Assembly: GCA_036504875.1 (NCBI GenBank)
Contig: DASXUK010000042.1
Location: forward strand, 1 to 64,000
Origin: JACPFJ01 sp036504875
Lineage (GTDB): Bacteria > Desulfobacterota > Desulfuromonadia > Geobacterales > Pseudopelobacteraceae
Direction of reading: 5' to 3'
DNA length: 64,000 bases
The translations under genes were made by a program, and so were the position numbers. The notes beneath the pieces are model-generated. The model worked only from the letters and a program-made list of their open reading frames with translations. It made no database searches and was not told the origin of the DNA. The first letter of the stretch is position 1, and every line of letters starts with the position of its first letter. Shown here piece after piece: positions 8,390-17,280 of the stretch.

Positions 8390-8995
8390 ATGAAACGCGA
8401 AGGATTGATCATGATCATTTCTGCCCCTTCCGGGGCCGGCAAAACTACCCTTTGCCGGGAGCTGCTAAAGCGTTTTCCCATGCGGGAATCAATCAGTTAT
8501 ACGACTCGATCGCCCCGGGCAGGTGAGGTGCACGGTGAGGATTACTTCTTTGTTTCGCATGAGCAGTTTCAGGGGATGATTGCTGAGGATGCTTTTGCGG
8601 AATGGGCCGAGGTCCATGGCAACCTGTATGGTACGGCAATGAAAACATTGGAAGAAGCTCGCAAGAGCGGAACTGATCTGGTGTTGGATATCGACTGTCA
8701 GGGGGCATTCAAGCTCAAGGAGCAGTTCCAGGGCGGCACCTATGTTTTTATCCTGCCCCCCAGCATGGCCGAGTTGCGGCGTAGATTGGAAAGTCGGTCG
8801 TCTGACGCTCCAGAGGTGATTGAACGTCGCATTGTCCGGGCAGCTGAGGAAATCAAGGAATCGCGCTGGTATGACTACATCATCATTAATGACGATATCC
8901 AGGTTGCCATTGATGAATTATCCGCTATTGTTACAGCACATAACCGCCGTACCTTCCGGATGCTGGAGCAGGTGTCGAAATTGTTTGAATTTTAG
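8390..8995 (+). CDS. gmk: Guanylate kinase
   Basis: It phosphorylates GMP to GDP with ATP. The 201-residue protein has the usual length and begins MKREGLIMIISAPSGAGKTT with the P-loop at about 12-19. The GMP-binding region follows (SISYTTRSPRAGEVHGEDYFFV), and the lid contains RRRLESR. It heads the block gmk-rpoZ-rsh-ridA, an arrangement widely conserved in proteobacteria that links nucleotide metabolism, RNA polymerase and the stringent response. rpoZ begins 55 bp downstream. GAAAGG precedes the ATG. Confidence 0.97.
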   Translation: MKREGLIMIISAPSGAGKTTLCRELLKRFPMRESISYTTRSPRAGEVHGEDYFFVSHEQFQGMIAEDAFAEWAEVHGNLYGTAMKTLEEARKSGTDLVLDIDCQGAFKLKEQFQGGTYVFILPPSMAELRRRLESRSSDAPEVIERRIVRAAEEIKESRWYDYIIINDDIQVAIDELSAIVTAHNRRTFRMLEQVSKLFEF

Positions 8996-9050
8996 GGCCA
9001 AATGCTGTAAAAATAACGTTCCGATTAAAAATGGCTGGAAGGAGTACACA

Positions 9051-9263
9051 ATGGCACGAGTAACCGTAGAAGATTGTCTTGATAAAGTTGAAAACAGATT
9101 CCTCCTGGTAATGCTGGCATCCAAGCGTGTCAAGCAGCTTTATAAAGGCGTAAAGCCGATGATCGATCCTAAAAATAACAGGTTGGTCGTGACCGCACTG
9201 AGAGAAATAGCTGCTTCCAAAGTAACTTATGAGGTTATCGGCAAGAAACAACGCGCCCACTAA
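9051..9263 (+). CDS. rpoZ: RNA polymerase omega subunit
   Basis: Omega helps fold and assemble the beta-prime subunit and contributes to ppGpp binding in proteobacteria. The 70-residue product starts MARVTVEDCLDKVENRFLLV and contains the family's SKRVKQL and NNRLVVTALREIA blocks. The start at 9051 is fixed by GGAAGGAG a few bases upstream; the longer in-frame opening from 8820 overlaps gmk and is not real. It lies between gmk and rsh and is followed by a terminator, so rsh may depend partly on readthrough or its own promoter. Confidence 0.95.
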   Translation: MARVTVEDCLDKVENRFLLVMLASKRVKQLYKGVKPMIDPKNNRLVVTALREIAASKVTYEVIGKKQRAH

Positions 9264-9274
9264 ACCATTTACCA

Positions 9275-9314
9275 GGGTGAAAGTGACAGTAAACTGTACT
9301 TTCACCCTTTTTTT
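9275..9314 (+). terminator. Rho-independent terminator after rpoZ
   Basis: A ten-pair stem GGGTGAAAGT/ACTTTCACCC (9275-9284 and 9298-9307), extended by an inner ACAGT/ACTGT pairing, is followed by seven T residues. It sits 12 bp after the rpoZ stop and 50 bp before rsh. Confidence 0.92.
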
Positions 9315-9362
9315 ATCCTTCCCTTGCAGTTCCATGCACTTTTCTTAGGCGATTTATAAATA

Positions 9363-11510
9363 ATGATCCGGCTCAACGACATCCTTGACAAGGTAGCGTC
9401 ATATAATCCCTCGGCTGATATGAACCTTATCCGTAAGGCCTATGTCTACTGCGCCAAGGTACACCAGGGACAGACCCGCCTTTCCGGAGAGCCGTACATC
9501 ATCCATCCTATGGAGGTAGCTGGGCTCCTGGCTGATCTGAAGCTGGATGTCCCCAGCATTATCACCGGCTTTTTGCATGATACCATTGAAGATACCCTGG
9601 CAACTTCGGAAGAGTTGACCGAGATGTTTGGTGAGGAAGTTGCCTCACTGGTGGATGGTGTCACCAAAATCAGCAAAATTCATTTCAAGACCAAGGCCGA
9701 GAGCCAGGCGGAGAACTTCCGCAAGATGCTTCTGGCCATGGCCAACGATATCCGCGTCATCCTGGTCAAACTGGCCGACCGCCTCCACAATATGCGCACC
9801 CTGGAGTTTCAGCCGGAAACCAAACAACGCAGCATTGCCCGCGAAACCATGGATATCTACGCCCCGATCGCTAACCGGCTGGGGATCTCCTGGATAAAAG
9901 TGGAACTGGAAGATCTATCTTTTCGTTATCTAAACCCTGAGATTTACTTTGACCTGGCCCGCAAGATTTCCCTTAAAAAACAGGAGCGAGAAGCCTTTGT
10001 CGAGGAGGCCAAGGCCATCATTGCTGAAAAGATGACCGCTCATGGCATCAGTGACGAAGTGTCAGGGCGCAGCAAGCACCTGTATTCGATCTATCGCAAG
10101 ATGGAAAAGCGCAATGTTGAGTTTGAAGAGATCTATGACCTGATTGCGATCCGGATACTGGTGAATGATGTGCGGGAATGCTATGAGGTGCTGGGAGTAA
10201 TCCACTCGGCCTGGAAGCCGATCCCAGGGCGTTTTAAGGATTATATTGCTATGCCCAAGGGCAATATGTACCAGTCGTTGCACACAACAGTGATCGGGCC
10301 GCACGGCGACCGGATGGAGGTGCAGATCCGCACCCACGAGATGCATCGTGTGGCGGATGCCGGCATTGCCGCTCATTGGAAGTACAAGGAGGGCAAGGGC
10401 TATGATGAAAAGGATGTCAAGCGTTTTGCCTGGCTGCGCCAGCTTCTGGAATGGCAGCAGGAGTTGCAGGATTCCAAGGAATTCATGGACTCGGTCAAGG
10501 TCGAGCTGTTCCCGGAAGAGGTTTACGTCTTTACCCCTAAGGGGGATGTAAAAGGCTATCCCAAAGGGTCCACGCCGATCGACTTTGCTTATTCGGTCCA
10601 TACTGATATCGGTCATCGTTGTGTCGGGGCCAAGGTAAATGGTAAACTTGTGCCGCTCAAGTACGAGCTGAAGAACGGCGATATTGTCGAGGTTATCACT
10701 TCTCCCCATCATACACCCAGCAAGGATTGGCTTAAGATCGTTCGCAGCTCCCGCGCCCGCAACAAGATCCGCAACTGGATCAAGACCGAGGAACGCAAAC
10801 GCAGTATTGTTCTCGGGCGGGAGATCTGTGAGAAGGACCTGCGCAAGTATTCAGTCAACCTGCAAAAGATTCAAAAAGCAGGCGAATTCAAGAAAATAGC
10901 CAACGAATTCGGATATGCCGGTGACGATGACCTTTTGGCTGCGGTCGGATACGGCAAAATATCGATTGGCCAGATCATCGGCAAACTCCTTCCCCATGAA
11001 AAAATACTGGAAAGAAGCGAGCGCAAGGAATCACGTCTTAGTTCAGTTATCAACCGCCTGAAAGGGAAAAGCAGCGCCGTGGAAATAAGCGGCGTTGATG
11101 ATGTGCTGGTCCGTTTTGGCAAATGCTGCAACCCGGTTCCGGGCGATGAAATCATCGGTTTCATTACCAGGGGCAAGGGGGTAACTATTCATACCTCCGA
11201 CTGTCAACTCGCCCTGGAAACAGATCCAGAAAGGCGCATAGATGTGGCCTGGAACAAGGTTAAGACTGCGGCTTTGCCGGTCAAGATCAGGATTGTCTGT
11301 CATGATGTCAAAGGGGTCCTGGCCGGAATTACGACCGCTATCACCAACTGTGAGGCCAATATCTCCAGTGCTCATATCCAGAGCACAATTGATAAACGCG
11401 GAGAAAATACTTTTGAGGTAAATGTTACTGACCTGGCACATCTGCAGAAGGTTATGAATGCCGTCATGAAAGTTAAGGGTGTGATCAAGGTAGAAAGGAT
11501 CAAGCAATGA
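9363..11510 (+). CDS. spoT: Bifunctional (p)ppGpp synthetase/hydrolase (Rsh)
   Basis: This 715-residue stringent-response enzyme makes and degrades ppGpp. The N-terminal HD domain has HDTIED at 72-77, the signature of an active hydrolase. The synthetase domain follows with GRFKDYIAMPKGNMYQSLHT and EVQIRT. A TGS domain starts around VYVFTPKGDVKGYPKGSTPIDFAY, and a C-terminal ACT domain (about 640-715) ends in VKGVIKVERIKQ; a conserved CCNPVPGDEIIGFITRG block lies between. Both active sites look intact. The last codon overlaps the ridA start (ATGA), so they are co-translated. Whether a separate RelA exists cannot be seen here. Confidence 0.95.
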   Translation: MIRLNDILDKVASYNPSADMNLIRKAYVYCAKVHQGQTRLSGEPYIIHPMEVAGLLADLKLDVPSIITGFLHDTIEDTLATSEELTEMFGEEVASLVDGVTKISKIHFKTKAESQAENFRKMLLAMANDIRVILVKLADRLHNMRTLEFQPETKQRSIARETMDIYAPIANRLGISWIKVELEDLSFRYLNPEIYFDLARKISLKKQEREAFVEEAKAIIAEKMTAHGISDEVSGRSKHLYSIYRKMEKRNVEFEEIYDLIAIRILVNDVRECYEVLGVIHSAWKPIPGRFKDYIAMPKGNMYQSLHTTVIGPHGDRMEVQIRTHEMHRVADAGIAAHWKYKEGKGYDEKDVKRFAWLRQLLEWQQELQDSKEFMDSVKVELFPEEVYVFTPKGDVKGYPKGSTPIDFAYSVHTDIGHRCVGAKVNGKLVPLKYELKNGDIVEVITSPHHTPSKDWLKIVRSSRARNKIRNWIKTEERKRSIVLGREICEKDLRKYSVNLQKIQKAGEFKKIANEFGYAGDDDLLAAVGYGKISIGQIIGKLLPHEKILERSERKESRLSSVINRLKGKSSAVEISGVDDVLVRFGKCCNPVPGDEIIGFITRGKGVTIHTSDCQLALETDPERRIDVAWNKVKTAALPVKIRIVCHDVKGVLAGITTAITNCEANISSAHIQSTIDKRGENTFEVNVTDLAHLQKVMNAVMKVKGVIKVERIKQ

Positions 11511-11887
11511 ACATAAAAGCTATTTCAACTGAAAAAGCTCCGGCTGCCATCGGTCCCTATTCTCAGGCAATACAGGCGGGTGATCTGCTGTTCTGTTCGG
11601 GTCAAATCCCGCTGGATCCACAAACCGGAGAACTGGTGCAAGGTGATGTCAAGCTGCAGACCGAGCAGGTGATGGAAAATATCGCTGCTGTACTGTCTGC
11701 ATCAGGAACCGGTTTTGATAAAGTGGTAAAAACCACTATTTTTTTAGTGGATATGGCTGATTTTGCCACGGTCAACGAGGTTTATGGGCGTTATTTTCCC
11801 AACCACAAGCCAGCCCGGTCAACCGTGGCGGTCAAAAGCTTGCCAAGGGGCGCACAGGTTGAGATCGAGGTAGTCGCTGCACTCTAG
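11507..11887 (+). CDS. ridA: RidA family enamine/imine deaminase
   Basis: RidA hydrolyses reactive enamine/imine intermediates, such as 2-aminoacrylate, released by PLP enzymes. The 126-residue product has the usual length and motifs: APAAIGPYSQAIQAG, LLFCSGQIPLDPQTGE, the NEVYGRYFP block and ARSTVAVKSLPRGAQVEIEV with the catalytic Arg. It overlaps rsh by 4 bp and is convergent with rpmB. Translational coupling to rsh links metabolite-damage control to the stringent response at least in expression. Confidence 0.95.
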   Translation: MNIKAISTEKAPAAIGPYSQAIQAGDLLFCSGQIPLDPQTGELVQGDVKLQTEQVMENIAAVLSASGTGFDKVVKTTIFLVDMADFATVNEVYGRYFPNHKPARSTVAVKSLPRGAQVEIEVVAAL

Positions 11888-11896
11888 TTTTGGGTT

Positions 11897-11937
11897 CAAA
11901 ATGAAAATGCCGCCGGCACTTAGGTGCGCAGCGGCAG
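11897..11937 (-). terminator. Terminator of rpmB (minus strand)
   Basis: On the minus strand GCCGC...GCGGC (11931-11935 with 11909-11913) encloses an inner GCAC/GTGC pairing and is followed by ATTTTCATTTT. It lies between the convergent ridA and rpmB genes and may serve both. Confidence 0.65.
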
Positions 11938-11969
11938 TAATCTCGAACATAGAATTGCGACCGGTGGTT

Positions 11970-12158
11970 TTAGGCTTTGGTAATGTGACCGGAGCGGATG
12001 CAGCGGGTACATACTTTGACGGTCTTGACACTGCCTTTGCAAAGAGCCTTGACCTTCTGAAGGTTAGGATACCAGACGGTACGGGTTTTGTTGTTGGCAT
12101 GACTCACGTTGTTTCCGAAGCTGGGGCCTTTGCCGCAAATTTCACATATTCTCGACAT
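11970..12158 (-). CDS. rpmB: 50S ribosomal protein L28
   Basis: This 62-residue large-subunit protein begins MSRICEICGKGPSFGNNVSH, the L28 signature, and ends CTRCIRSGHITKA. Cys5, Cys8, Cys50 and Cys53 form the zinc site of the C-plus type, so this form should need zinc. GGAGGAAG lies upstream of ATG 12158. It is convergent with ridA and stands alone, which is common for rpmB outside the rpmG pairing. Confidence 0.97.
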   Translation of the reverse strand: MSRICEICGKGPSFGNNVSHANNKTRTVWYPNLQKVKALCKGSVKTVKVCTRCIRSGHITKA

Positions 12159-12238
12159 ATTGTTCTTCCTCCGTTAATTGCTGAAAAGAAATCTATATCA
12201 GTTTACACCCTATTATGCAAGGGGAATTTAAGGTTGAT

Positions 12239-12865
12239 ATGAATATCATCAAGGCTTTTATAACATTGCTGATCATAATGCTGGTTGTCGTAGCCATGCT
12301 TTTCATTGATTTTACCTATAAAACCTTCTCCTACCGCCCACGCGCGGTCAAGGCGGATGCCATTGTTGTGCTGGCTGGCGGCAAGGGTAGGGTGGAAGAG
12401 GGTGTTCGGCTGTATCGTGAAAGAAAAGCTGATTGGCTGTTTTTTATCGGCGTTGGTCCCTCTGTGCGTAAAACCGATCTTTACAATCCCCGTAATGGTG
12501 ATCCATCTTCCGAAGGTGTCATTCTTGAAAATGCCTCGCGAAATACCCTTGAAAATGCCATCTTCGGCAGGGATGTCATCATGAAAAAGGATGTTCGGTC
12601 AATCATACTTATCACCTCGCGTTATCACATGAAGCGCGCCTCGATACTGCTGCGCAATTCACTCCCCAAGGATATCGCCATTTATACCTATCCGGTTGAC
12701 AGCAAGAATCTGAAAGAAGCCTGGTGGAACCACGGTGGCAGCTTTCAGCTCTTGTTTAGCGAGTTTTATAAATATTGCATGTTCCGCGCTTTTTTTCTTT
12801 TCGCCCCCGGCGAATTGCGGGAAGATGCCTTTCCCAGGAATCCGGGCAGCTCGGCTCTTCCATAA
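12239..12865 (+). CDS. YdcF/SanA-like DUF218 membrane-anchored protein
   Basis: This 208-residue protein has one N-terminal membrane anchor (about residues 5-27) and a DUF218 domain: ADAIVVLAGGKGRVEEGVRLY, then ENASRNTLENAIF and SIILITSRYHMKRASILL, the conserved core blocks. ATG 12239 is preferred over 12215 because AAGG sits just upstream and the anchor then begins at the N-terminus. The family is linked to envelope biogenesis and vancomycin tolerance (SanA, ElyC) but its biochemistry is poorly known. It lies between rpmB (divergent) and thrC, about 107 bp upstream of the latter. Confidence 0.85.
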   Translation: MNIIKAFITLLIIMLVVVAMLFIDFTYKTFSYRPRAVKADAIVVLAGGKGRVEEGVRLYRERKADWLFFIGVGPSVRKTDLYNPRNGDPSSEGVILENASRNTLENAIFGRDVIMKKDVRSIILITSRYHMKRASILLRNSLPKDIAIYTYPVDSKNLKEAWWNHGGSFQLLFSEFYKYCMFRAFFLFAPGELREDAFPRNPGSSALP

Positions 12866-12972
12866 TCCCGCAGAATCTGCTACATTTCAATGCTACCAAG
12901 TAACGTCAATTTAAAGCCGCTGACGCCAAGCTAGGCCTAGCGATTTTACGTCTTTTTGAAAGGAAGTATCTG

Positions 12973-14358
12973 ATGCAATATATTAGCACCCGCGGCGGAA
13001 TAAAGCCGATCCGTTTTAAGGATGCAGTAATGATGGGCCTGGCCAGTGATGGCGGTCTTCTTCTGCCAGAATCCTATCCCCGGGTTACTTCTGAACAACT
13101 GGCTTCCTGGAGTAAGCTTACTTATCCTCAATTGGCCTTTGAGATCACCTCACTGTTTGTGGATGACATCCCACCTGACAATCTCAAGGTTCTGATCAAT
13201 AAATCCTATGCCACCTTCAGTCATCCCGAAGTAACACCGGTGGTGCATGAGGATGGAATGTATATCCTTGAGCTGTTTCATGGCGTGACCCTGGCTTTCA
13301 AGGATGTGGCCCTGCAATTTCTTGGAAATCTGTTTGAATACATTCTGAATGAACGAGGCGAGCATTTAAATATCGTCGGCGCCACTTCCGGGGATACCGG
13401 CAGTGCCGCCATTCACGGCGTTCGAGGCAAAAAAGGCATCAATATTTTCATACTGCACCCGCAAGGCAAAACTTCACCGGTGCAGGCCTTGCAGATGACC
13501 ACTGTTACTGATGCCAATGTACATAATATCGCTATCAAAGGCACCTTTGACGATTGCCAGAATATGGTCAAAGAACTTTTCAATGACCTGGAATTCAAAG
13601 AAAAATACTCATTGGGCGCAGTAAATTCTATCAATTGGGCGCGAGTATTGGCACAGGTGGTCTATTACTTCTACGCTTGGCTGCGAGTGACCGACCAAGG
13701 CGAAAAAGCAGTCAGCTTTTCAGTGCCGACCGGCAACTTCGGCGATATATTTGCCGGTTATGTTGCCAAACGCATGGGTTTACCAATTGAAAAACTGATT
13801 CTGGCCACCAACGAGAATAACATCCTGACCCGTTTTATCAATGCTGGCGATTATTCGCTCAGTAGCGTGGTTTCGACAGTATCTCCTTCCATGGATATTC
13901 AGTTGGCCTCCAATTTCGAGCGTTATCTCTTCCATCTGTATCACGAAGATTCTGACAGGGTGAGAGCGGCCTTTGTTGAGTTAAAAGAAACCGGCAGGAT
14001 CGGTTTTAGCAAGGATGAGATTGCTCAGGTACAGAGCGAATTCTGCTCTGCTTCAGTGAATCAGTCACAAACGATAGAAACCATCGCCAATTTCCATAAA
14101 GCAACCGGCTACCTCCTTGACCCGCATACCGCCGTCGGTGTCAGGGCCGCCCAGGATCTGTTGCCTCCAACTGTTGCCCGAGTATGTCTGGCAACCGCTC
14201 ACCCCGCCAAATTCGTTGAGGCGGTCGAAAAGGCCACTGCTACACCAACACCTGTTCCACCAGCCATTGCTGCTTTAAAAGGGCTGCCGACACGTTGCGA
14301 GGTCATGGAAGCTGATCTGGAGCAGGTTAAGAAGTTTTTTATCAGCAAGGTAGTTTAG
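12973..14358 (+). CDS. thrC: Threonine synthase
   Basis: This PLP enzyme converts O-phospho-L-homoserine to L-threonine. The 461-residue product begins MQYISTRGG, typical of the longer (E. coli-like) class. The cofactor lysine is in TLAFKDVALQF (Lys110), and the phosphate loop reads GATSGDTGSAAIHGV. The C-terminal part SVPTGNFGDIFAGY is also characteristic. GAAAGGAAG precedes the ATG. It appears to be a single-gene unit ending before tRNA-Gly. Confidence 0.96.
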   Translation: MQYISTRGGIKPIRFKDAVMMGLASDGGLLLPESYPRVTSEQLASWSKLTYPQLAFEITSLFVDDIPPDNLKVLINKSYATFSHPEVTPVVHEDGMYILELFHGVTLAFKDVALQFLGNLFEYILNERGEHLNIVGATSGDTGSAAIHGVRGKKGINIFILHPQGKTSPVQALQMTTVTDANVHNIAIKGTFDDCQNMVKELFNDLEFKEKYSLGAVNSINWARVLAQVVYYFYAWLRVTDQGEKAVSFSVPTGNFGDIFAGYVAKRMGLPIEKLILATNENNILTRFINAGDYSLSSVVSTVSPSMDIQLASNFERYLFHLYHEDSDRVRAAFVELKETGRIGFSKDEIAQVQSEFCSASVNQSQTIETIANFHKATGYLLDPHTAVGVRAAQDLLPPTVARVCLATAHPAKFVEAVEKATATPTPVPPAIAALKGLPTRCEVMEADLEQVKKFFISKVV

Positions 14359-14427
14359 CTTTAAGCTAAATTTCATAAATTAGCAGTTGACAAACTGCCC
14401 AGGTCTTGGCATTTATAATAGTTCATT

Positions 14428-14502
14428 GCGGGAATAACTCAGTGGTAGAGTGCAACCTTCCCAAGGTTGAGGTCGCGAGTTCGAATCTCGTTTCCCGCTC
14501 CA
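14428..14502 (+). tRNA. tRNA-Gly, anticodon CCC
   Basis: The sequence folds as a cloverleaf: acceptor GCGGGAA (14428-14434) with TTCCCGC (14492-14498), D arm ACTC..GAGT, anticodon arm CAACC-TTCCCAA-GGTTG giving anticodon CCC, and T arm GCGAG-TTCGAAT-CTCGT. CCA is encoded at 14500-14502. It stands alone; 3' tRNA ends are common integration sites, but I see no second copy of the end downstream. Confidence 0.95.
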
Positions 14503-14949
14503 ATAATTCAATAAACTACTTGATGTAGTTATCAGTACATAGCCCCTGACTTTGACCAAGCTTTGACCAGAAGCAATGGCAAGGACTGGGGCTTTTTCTG
14601 TTTTCGGGGTATGGCGCTCGTCATGTCTTCCCGATCCGTCCGCAGCTTCTCAAGTGCCAGAAAGTCCTCTCCAGGCTGTCCAAAATCTTCTGCCATTCAT
14701 CGATTGTTCCCTTGCATAGAAACAAAAAGTTGTTCAATCAGATCCCCCTTTAAACCCGATCAGCAGTGTTTCATCATGATCCGACTGAAATTGCTTGAAA
14801 TTTTAAGAAGTTGTTAGATTTAATTAAATACATTATGATAGTATTATTAAAAAAAATAGGCCGTGTGGTGACAATTTTTTGAAGTGCCAGTGAATTTGAG
14901 CCCCTTCTGGCCTACATCACACCATACTGAAAAGCTGATCGGGATAATC
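14503..14949. other. Non-coding stretch downstream of tRNA-Gly
   Basis: I see no convincing gene. AGCCCC at 14541-14546 can pair with GGGGCT at 14587-14592, which is followed by TTTTCTGTTTT, so a weak long-loop terminator is possible. The 84-codon frame at 14563-14817 has a low-complexity Ser/Arg-rich translation and no start signal. The stretch just before the next gene is AT-rich and may hold its promoter. Confidence 0.35.
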
Positions 14950-15465
14950 ATGAAAAATATTCTTTTGCCCCTCATCTCGGCAACATTTCTTATCACCTCG
15001 TCTGCTCAGGCCGATATGTACAAATGGGTGGATGAAAACGGGACCATCACATTCAAGGATACCCCGCCGCCGCGCTCGAAGAAACGCGCCAAGGTCAAGG
15101 TCTATCCCGACTCCGATTTTGCCCCTGTGCCAGCACCGGCACCTATTCAACAGAACAGAGGCAGTAAATCGACAACTTTCGAGGAGCGGGTCACGGCACC
15201 CGCTCCGGTCAAACAGGCCAAGGTGCGTTTCTTAGGCGCAATCGAGATGTATGTCACCGACTGGTGCCCCAGTTGCAAGGCTGCCGAAAAGTACATCGCC
15301 AGTAAAAACTATCCGGTTGTTAAATACGATATTGAGAAGGACAAAAGCGCCCAGCGCAGATACCAGGAGCTGGGCGGCCGCGGCGTACCGCTGATCCTGA
15401 TTGGCTCCAACCGGATGTCTGGTTTTTCAGCACAGCTGCTTGAACAGTATCTTGGGAATGAGTAG
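14950..15465 (+). CDS. Exported DUF4124 protein with glutaredoxin-like domain
   Basis: This 171-residue protein has a signal peptide (residues 1-21, ending SSAQA), a DUF4124 motif (DMYKWVDENGTITFKDTPPP) and a proline/alanine-rich linker. The C-terminal glutaredoxin-like domain carries the redox motif WCPSC and a GVPLI cis-proline loop, so it could reduce or form disulfides in the periplasm. ATG 14950 is chosen because the signal peptide starts there; an earlier in-frame start at 14884 would bury it. DUF4124-glutaredoxin fusions recur in Geobacter-type and gamma-proteobacterial genomes. Partners are unknown. Confidence 0.85.
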   Translation: MKNILLPLISATFLITSSAQADMYKWVDENGTITFKDTPPPRSKKRAKVKVYPDSDFAPVPAPAPIQQNRGSKSTTFEERVTAPAPVKQAKVRFLGAIEMYVTDWCPSCKAAEKYIASKNYPVVKYDIEKDKSAQRRYQELGGRGVPLILIGSNRMSGFSAQLLEQYLGNE

Positions 15466-15503
15466 GTTGGGACTGAGAAATAAGAGGGGGGCATTTGTCC
15501 CAT

Positions 15504-15580
15504 GTCAAGGGCTGACCCCTTAGTGTTTCCGCTTAGTGTTTCCGTCAAGGGCTGACCCCTTAGTGTTTCTTAGTGTTTCC
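15504..15580. repeat. REP-like tandem repeat with AAGGGGTCAGCCCTT core
   Basis: A 26 bp unit at 15504-15529 recurs at 15544-15569 (40 bp period). Each unit has the near-palindromic core AAGGGCTGACCCCTT and is followed by TAGTGTTTC. A CTTAGTGTTTCC element occurs about four times (15519, 15532, 15558, 15569). The layout resembles REP/BIME-type repeats mobilised by TnpA-REP (IS200-like) transposases, and lies between convergent/tandem genes as such repeats do. Confidence 0.65.
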
Positions 15581-15708
15581 CGGTGGCGAACGGAACTTCA
15601 GTGGAAATAAGACCGTAGCGTATAACGCTCTGGTGCTGCTGTTTTCGCTACGCTACACAGCAGACCCTCTAGCCGTTCGGCAGATAAACCAAACTAAAGG
15701 AGGAGCTC

Positions 15709-17046
15709 ATGGGCGTTGTGATGCAGGCGTTTTACTGGGACTGTCCTAGAGTGGACGGGCAGGAGTTTTCATGGTGGAACCATGTTGCGACGAAACTTGG
15801 CGAGCTTGAAAAAGCAGGCTTTACTGCCCTTTGGCTCCCGCCGGCCAGTAAAGCTGCCAACATCGGCGGCATGTCCATGGGTTACGACGTCTATGACTAC
15901 TACGACCTGGGGAGATTCGACCAAAAAGGATCTGTCAAGACCTGGTTCGGTGCGGAAGAGGATCTGCGCGGGCTGATCCGTGTGGCCCATGAACGCGAGA
16001 TGAAGGTCTACGCCGACCTGGTTCTCAACCACAATAACGGTGCCGACGAGCAGGAACTCAACCCGATCATCCAACAGAAACGCTGGACGCTTTTCAAGCC
16101 CAAGAGCAACACCTTTACTCGCGACTGGACCTGCTTCAATCCCTCTCCCTACAAAGAGTTTGATGACGTTGCCTTCGGCGACATGCCCGATCTTTGTCAC
16201 ATCAACCCGCGTGTCTCCACCGGCATTCTCAATCACGCCAAATGGATGATCGAGGATATCGGTTTCGACGGTTTCAGATATGACTTTGTAAAGGGTTTCG
16301 GCGCCTGGATCGTGCGCGCGATTCACGACCGTCAGTACACGCGGGACAAAAAGAAAGTAGAAATTTACGGTGTTGGTGAATGCTGGAGCGGCGACGAGTT
16401 CATCGACAGCTGGCTCGACTCGGTCAACAGCTGGGCCACAAACTCTTTAGGTGCCTTTGATTTTCCATTGCGCTACCGGCTGAAAGATCTCTGCGACAGC
16501 CCCGGATTCAGCCTGCGGGCCTTGCTTGATGGCGGGGTTCTGATGAAGGATCGTCCCTTTGAGGCGGTCACCTTTGTGGATAATCACGACTTCCGCGGCG
16601 GCGATTCACCACCCGAGATCATAAACGACAAGATGCTGGCTTATGCTTTTATCCTGACCCACGAAGGATATCCGTGTGTTTATTGGAAAGATTATTTCAA
16701 ATATGATTTGGGTGAGCCTGGGAAACCGAGCGGGATCGAACGGCTGGTGCAGATCCATGAGAGCCATGCCGGCGGCGGGACGAATATTCTCTACGCGGAC
16801 GACCTGTTCTATGCAATGGAACGCATCGGCGCCGGGACTCAGCCGGGATTAGTGTTCGCCCTGAATAACTCTGGGGGAGTGGTCCGGCAGTGGCTCAAAA
16901 CCCGCTTTAAGAAAATAACGCTGAGGCCGCTGGCATGGCGGGCCAAAGACACTATTTACGATCCGCAGACGATTACGACCAATGATGACGGGTGGTGCGA
17001 GGTCGAGGCGCCGCAGCGCGGGTACGTGGTGTATGGGGTGGAATAG
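15709..17046 (+). CDS. Alpha-amylase (GH13), cytoplasmic type
   Basis: This 445-residue glycoside hydrolase hydrolyses alpha-1,4 glucans. The barrel shows YADLVLNHN, the nucleophile in FDGFRYDFVKG (Asp192), the acid/base in GVGECW (Glu224) and the third carboxylate in FVDNHD (Asp294). No signal peptide is present, so it probably acts on stored glycogen or maltodextrins in the cytoplasm. A strong AAAGGAGGAG precedes ATG 15709. It is flanked by repeats and by a likely truncated gene, with no other glycogen gene nearby, so acquisition by transfer is possible. Confidence 0.93.
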   Translation: MGVVMQAFYWDCPRVDGQEFSWWNHVATKLGELEKAGFTALWLPPASKAANIGGMSMGYDVYDYYDLGRFDQKGSVKTWFGAEEDLRGLIRVAHEREMKVYADLVLNHNNGADEQELNPIIQQKRWTLFKPKSNTFTRDWTCFNPSPYKEFDDVAFGDMPDLCHINPRVSTGILNHAKWMIEDIGFDGFRYDFVKGFGAWIVRAIHDRQYTRDKKKVEIYGVGECWSGDEFIDSWLDSVNSWATNSLGAFDFPLRYRLKDLCDSPGFSLRALLDGGVLMKDRPFEAVTFVDNHDFRGGDSPPEIINDKMLAYAFILTHEGYPCVYWKDYFKYDLGEPGKPSGIERLVQIHESHAGGGTNILYADDLFYAMERIGAGTQPGLVFALNNSGGVVRQWLKTRFKKITLRPLAWRAKDTIYDPQTITTNDDGWCEVEAPQRGYVVYGVE

Positions 17047-17280
17047 ACCGCTACATCTGTAAAGGCGTTAGAAAAACTTTAGTTATGTAAAATTATTTTT
17101 ATCACAGCTGCTTCAGCACCATTCTTCTATTCACCACTGGAAGCCACTCCTCCTGCAGGAGAATAAATAGCATTCATTCGCCAGCTGTGTGTCATATAAA
17201 GTCACCACCCCTCCTGCTCTTTATGTTCCTGGTCCGGTCCGAGAGGGGGCCGCAGCCAAGCGGGCGAATATCTGACGCCA

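Noticed and set aside
14428..14502. Integration site at tRNA-Gly
   Set aside because: No downstream copy of the tRNA 3' end and no integrase gene are seen.
14563..14817. 84-codon frame downstream of tRNA-Gly
   Set aside because: Ser/Arg-rich shadow-like translation, no ribosome binding site, and no homology that I recognise.
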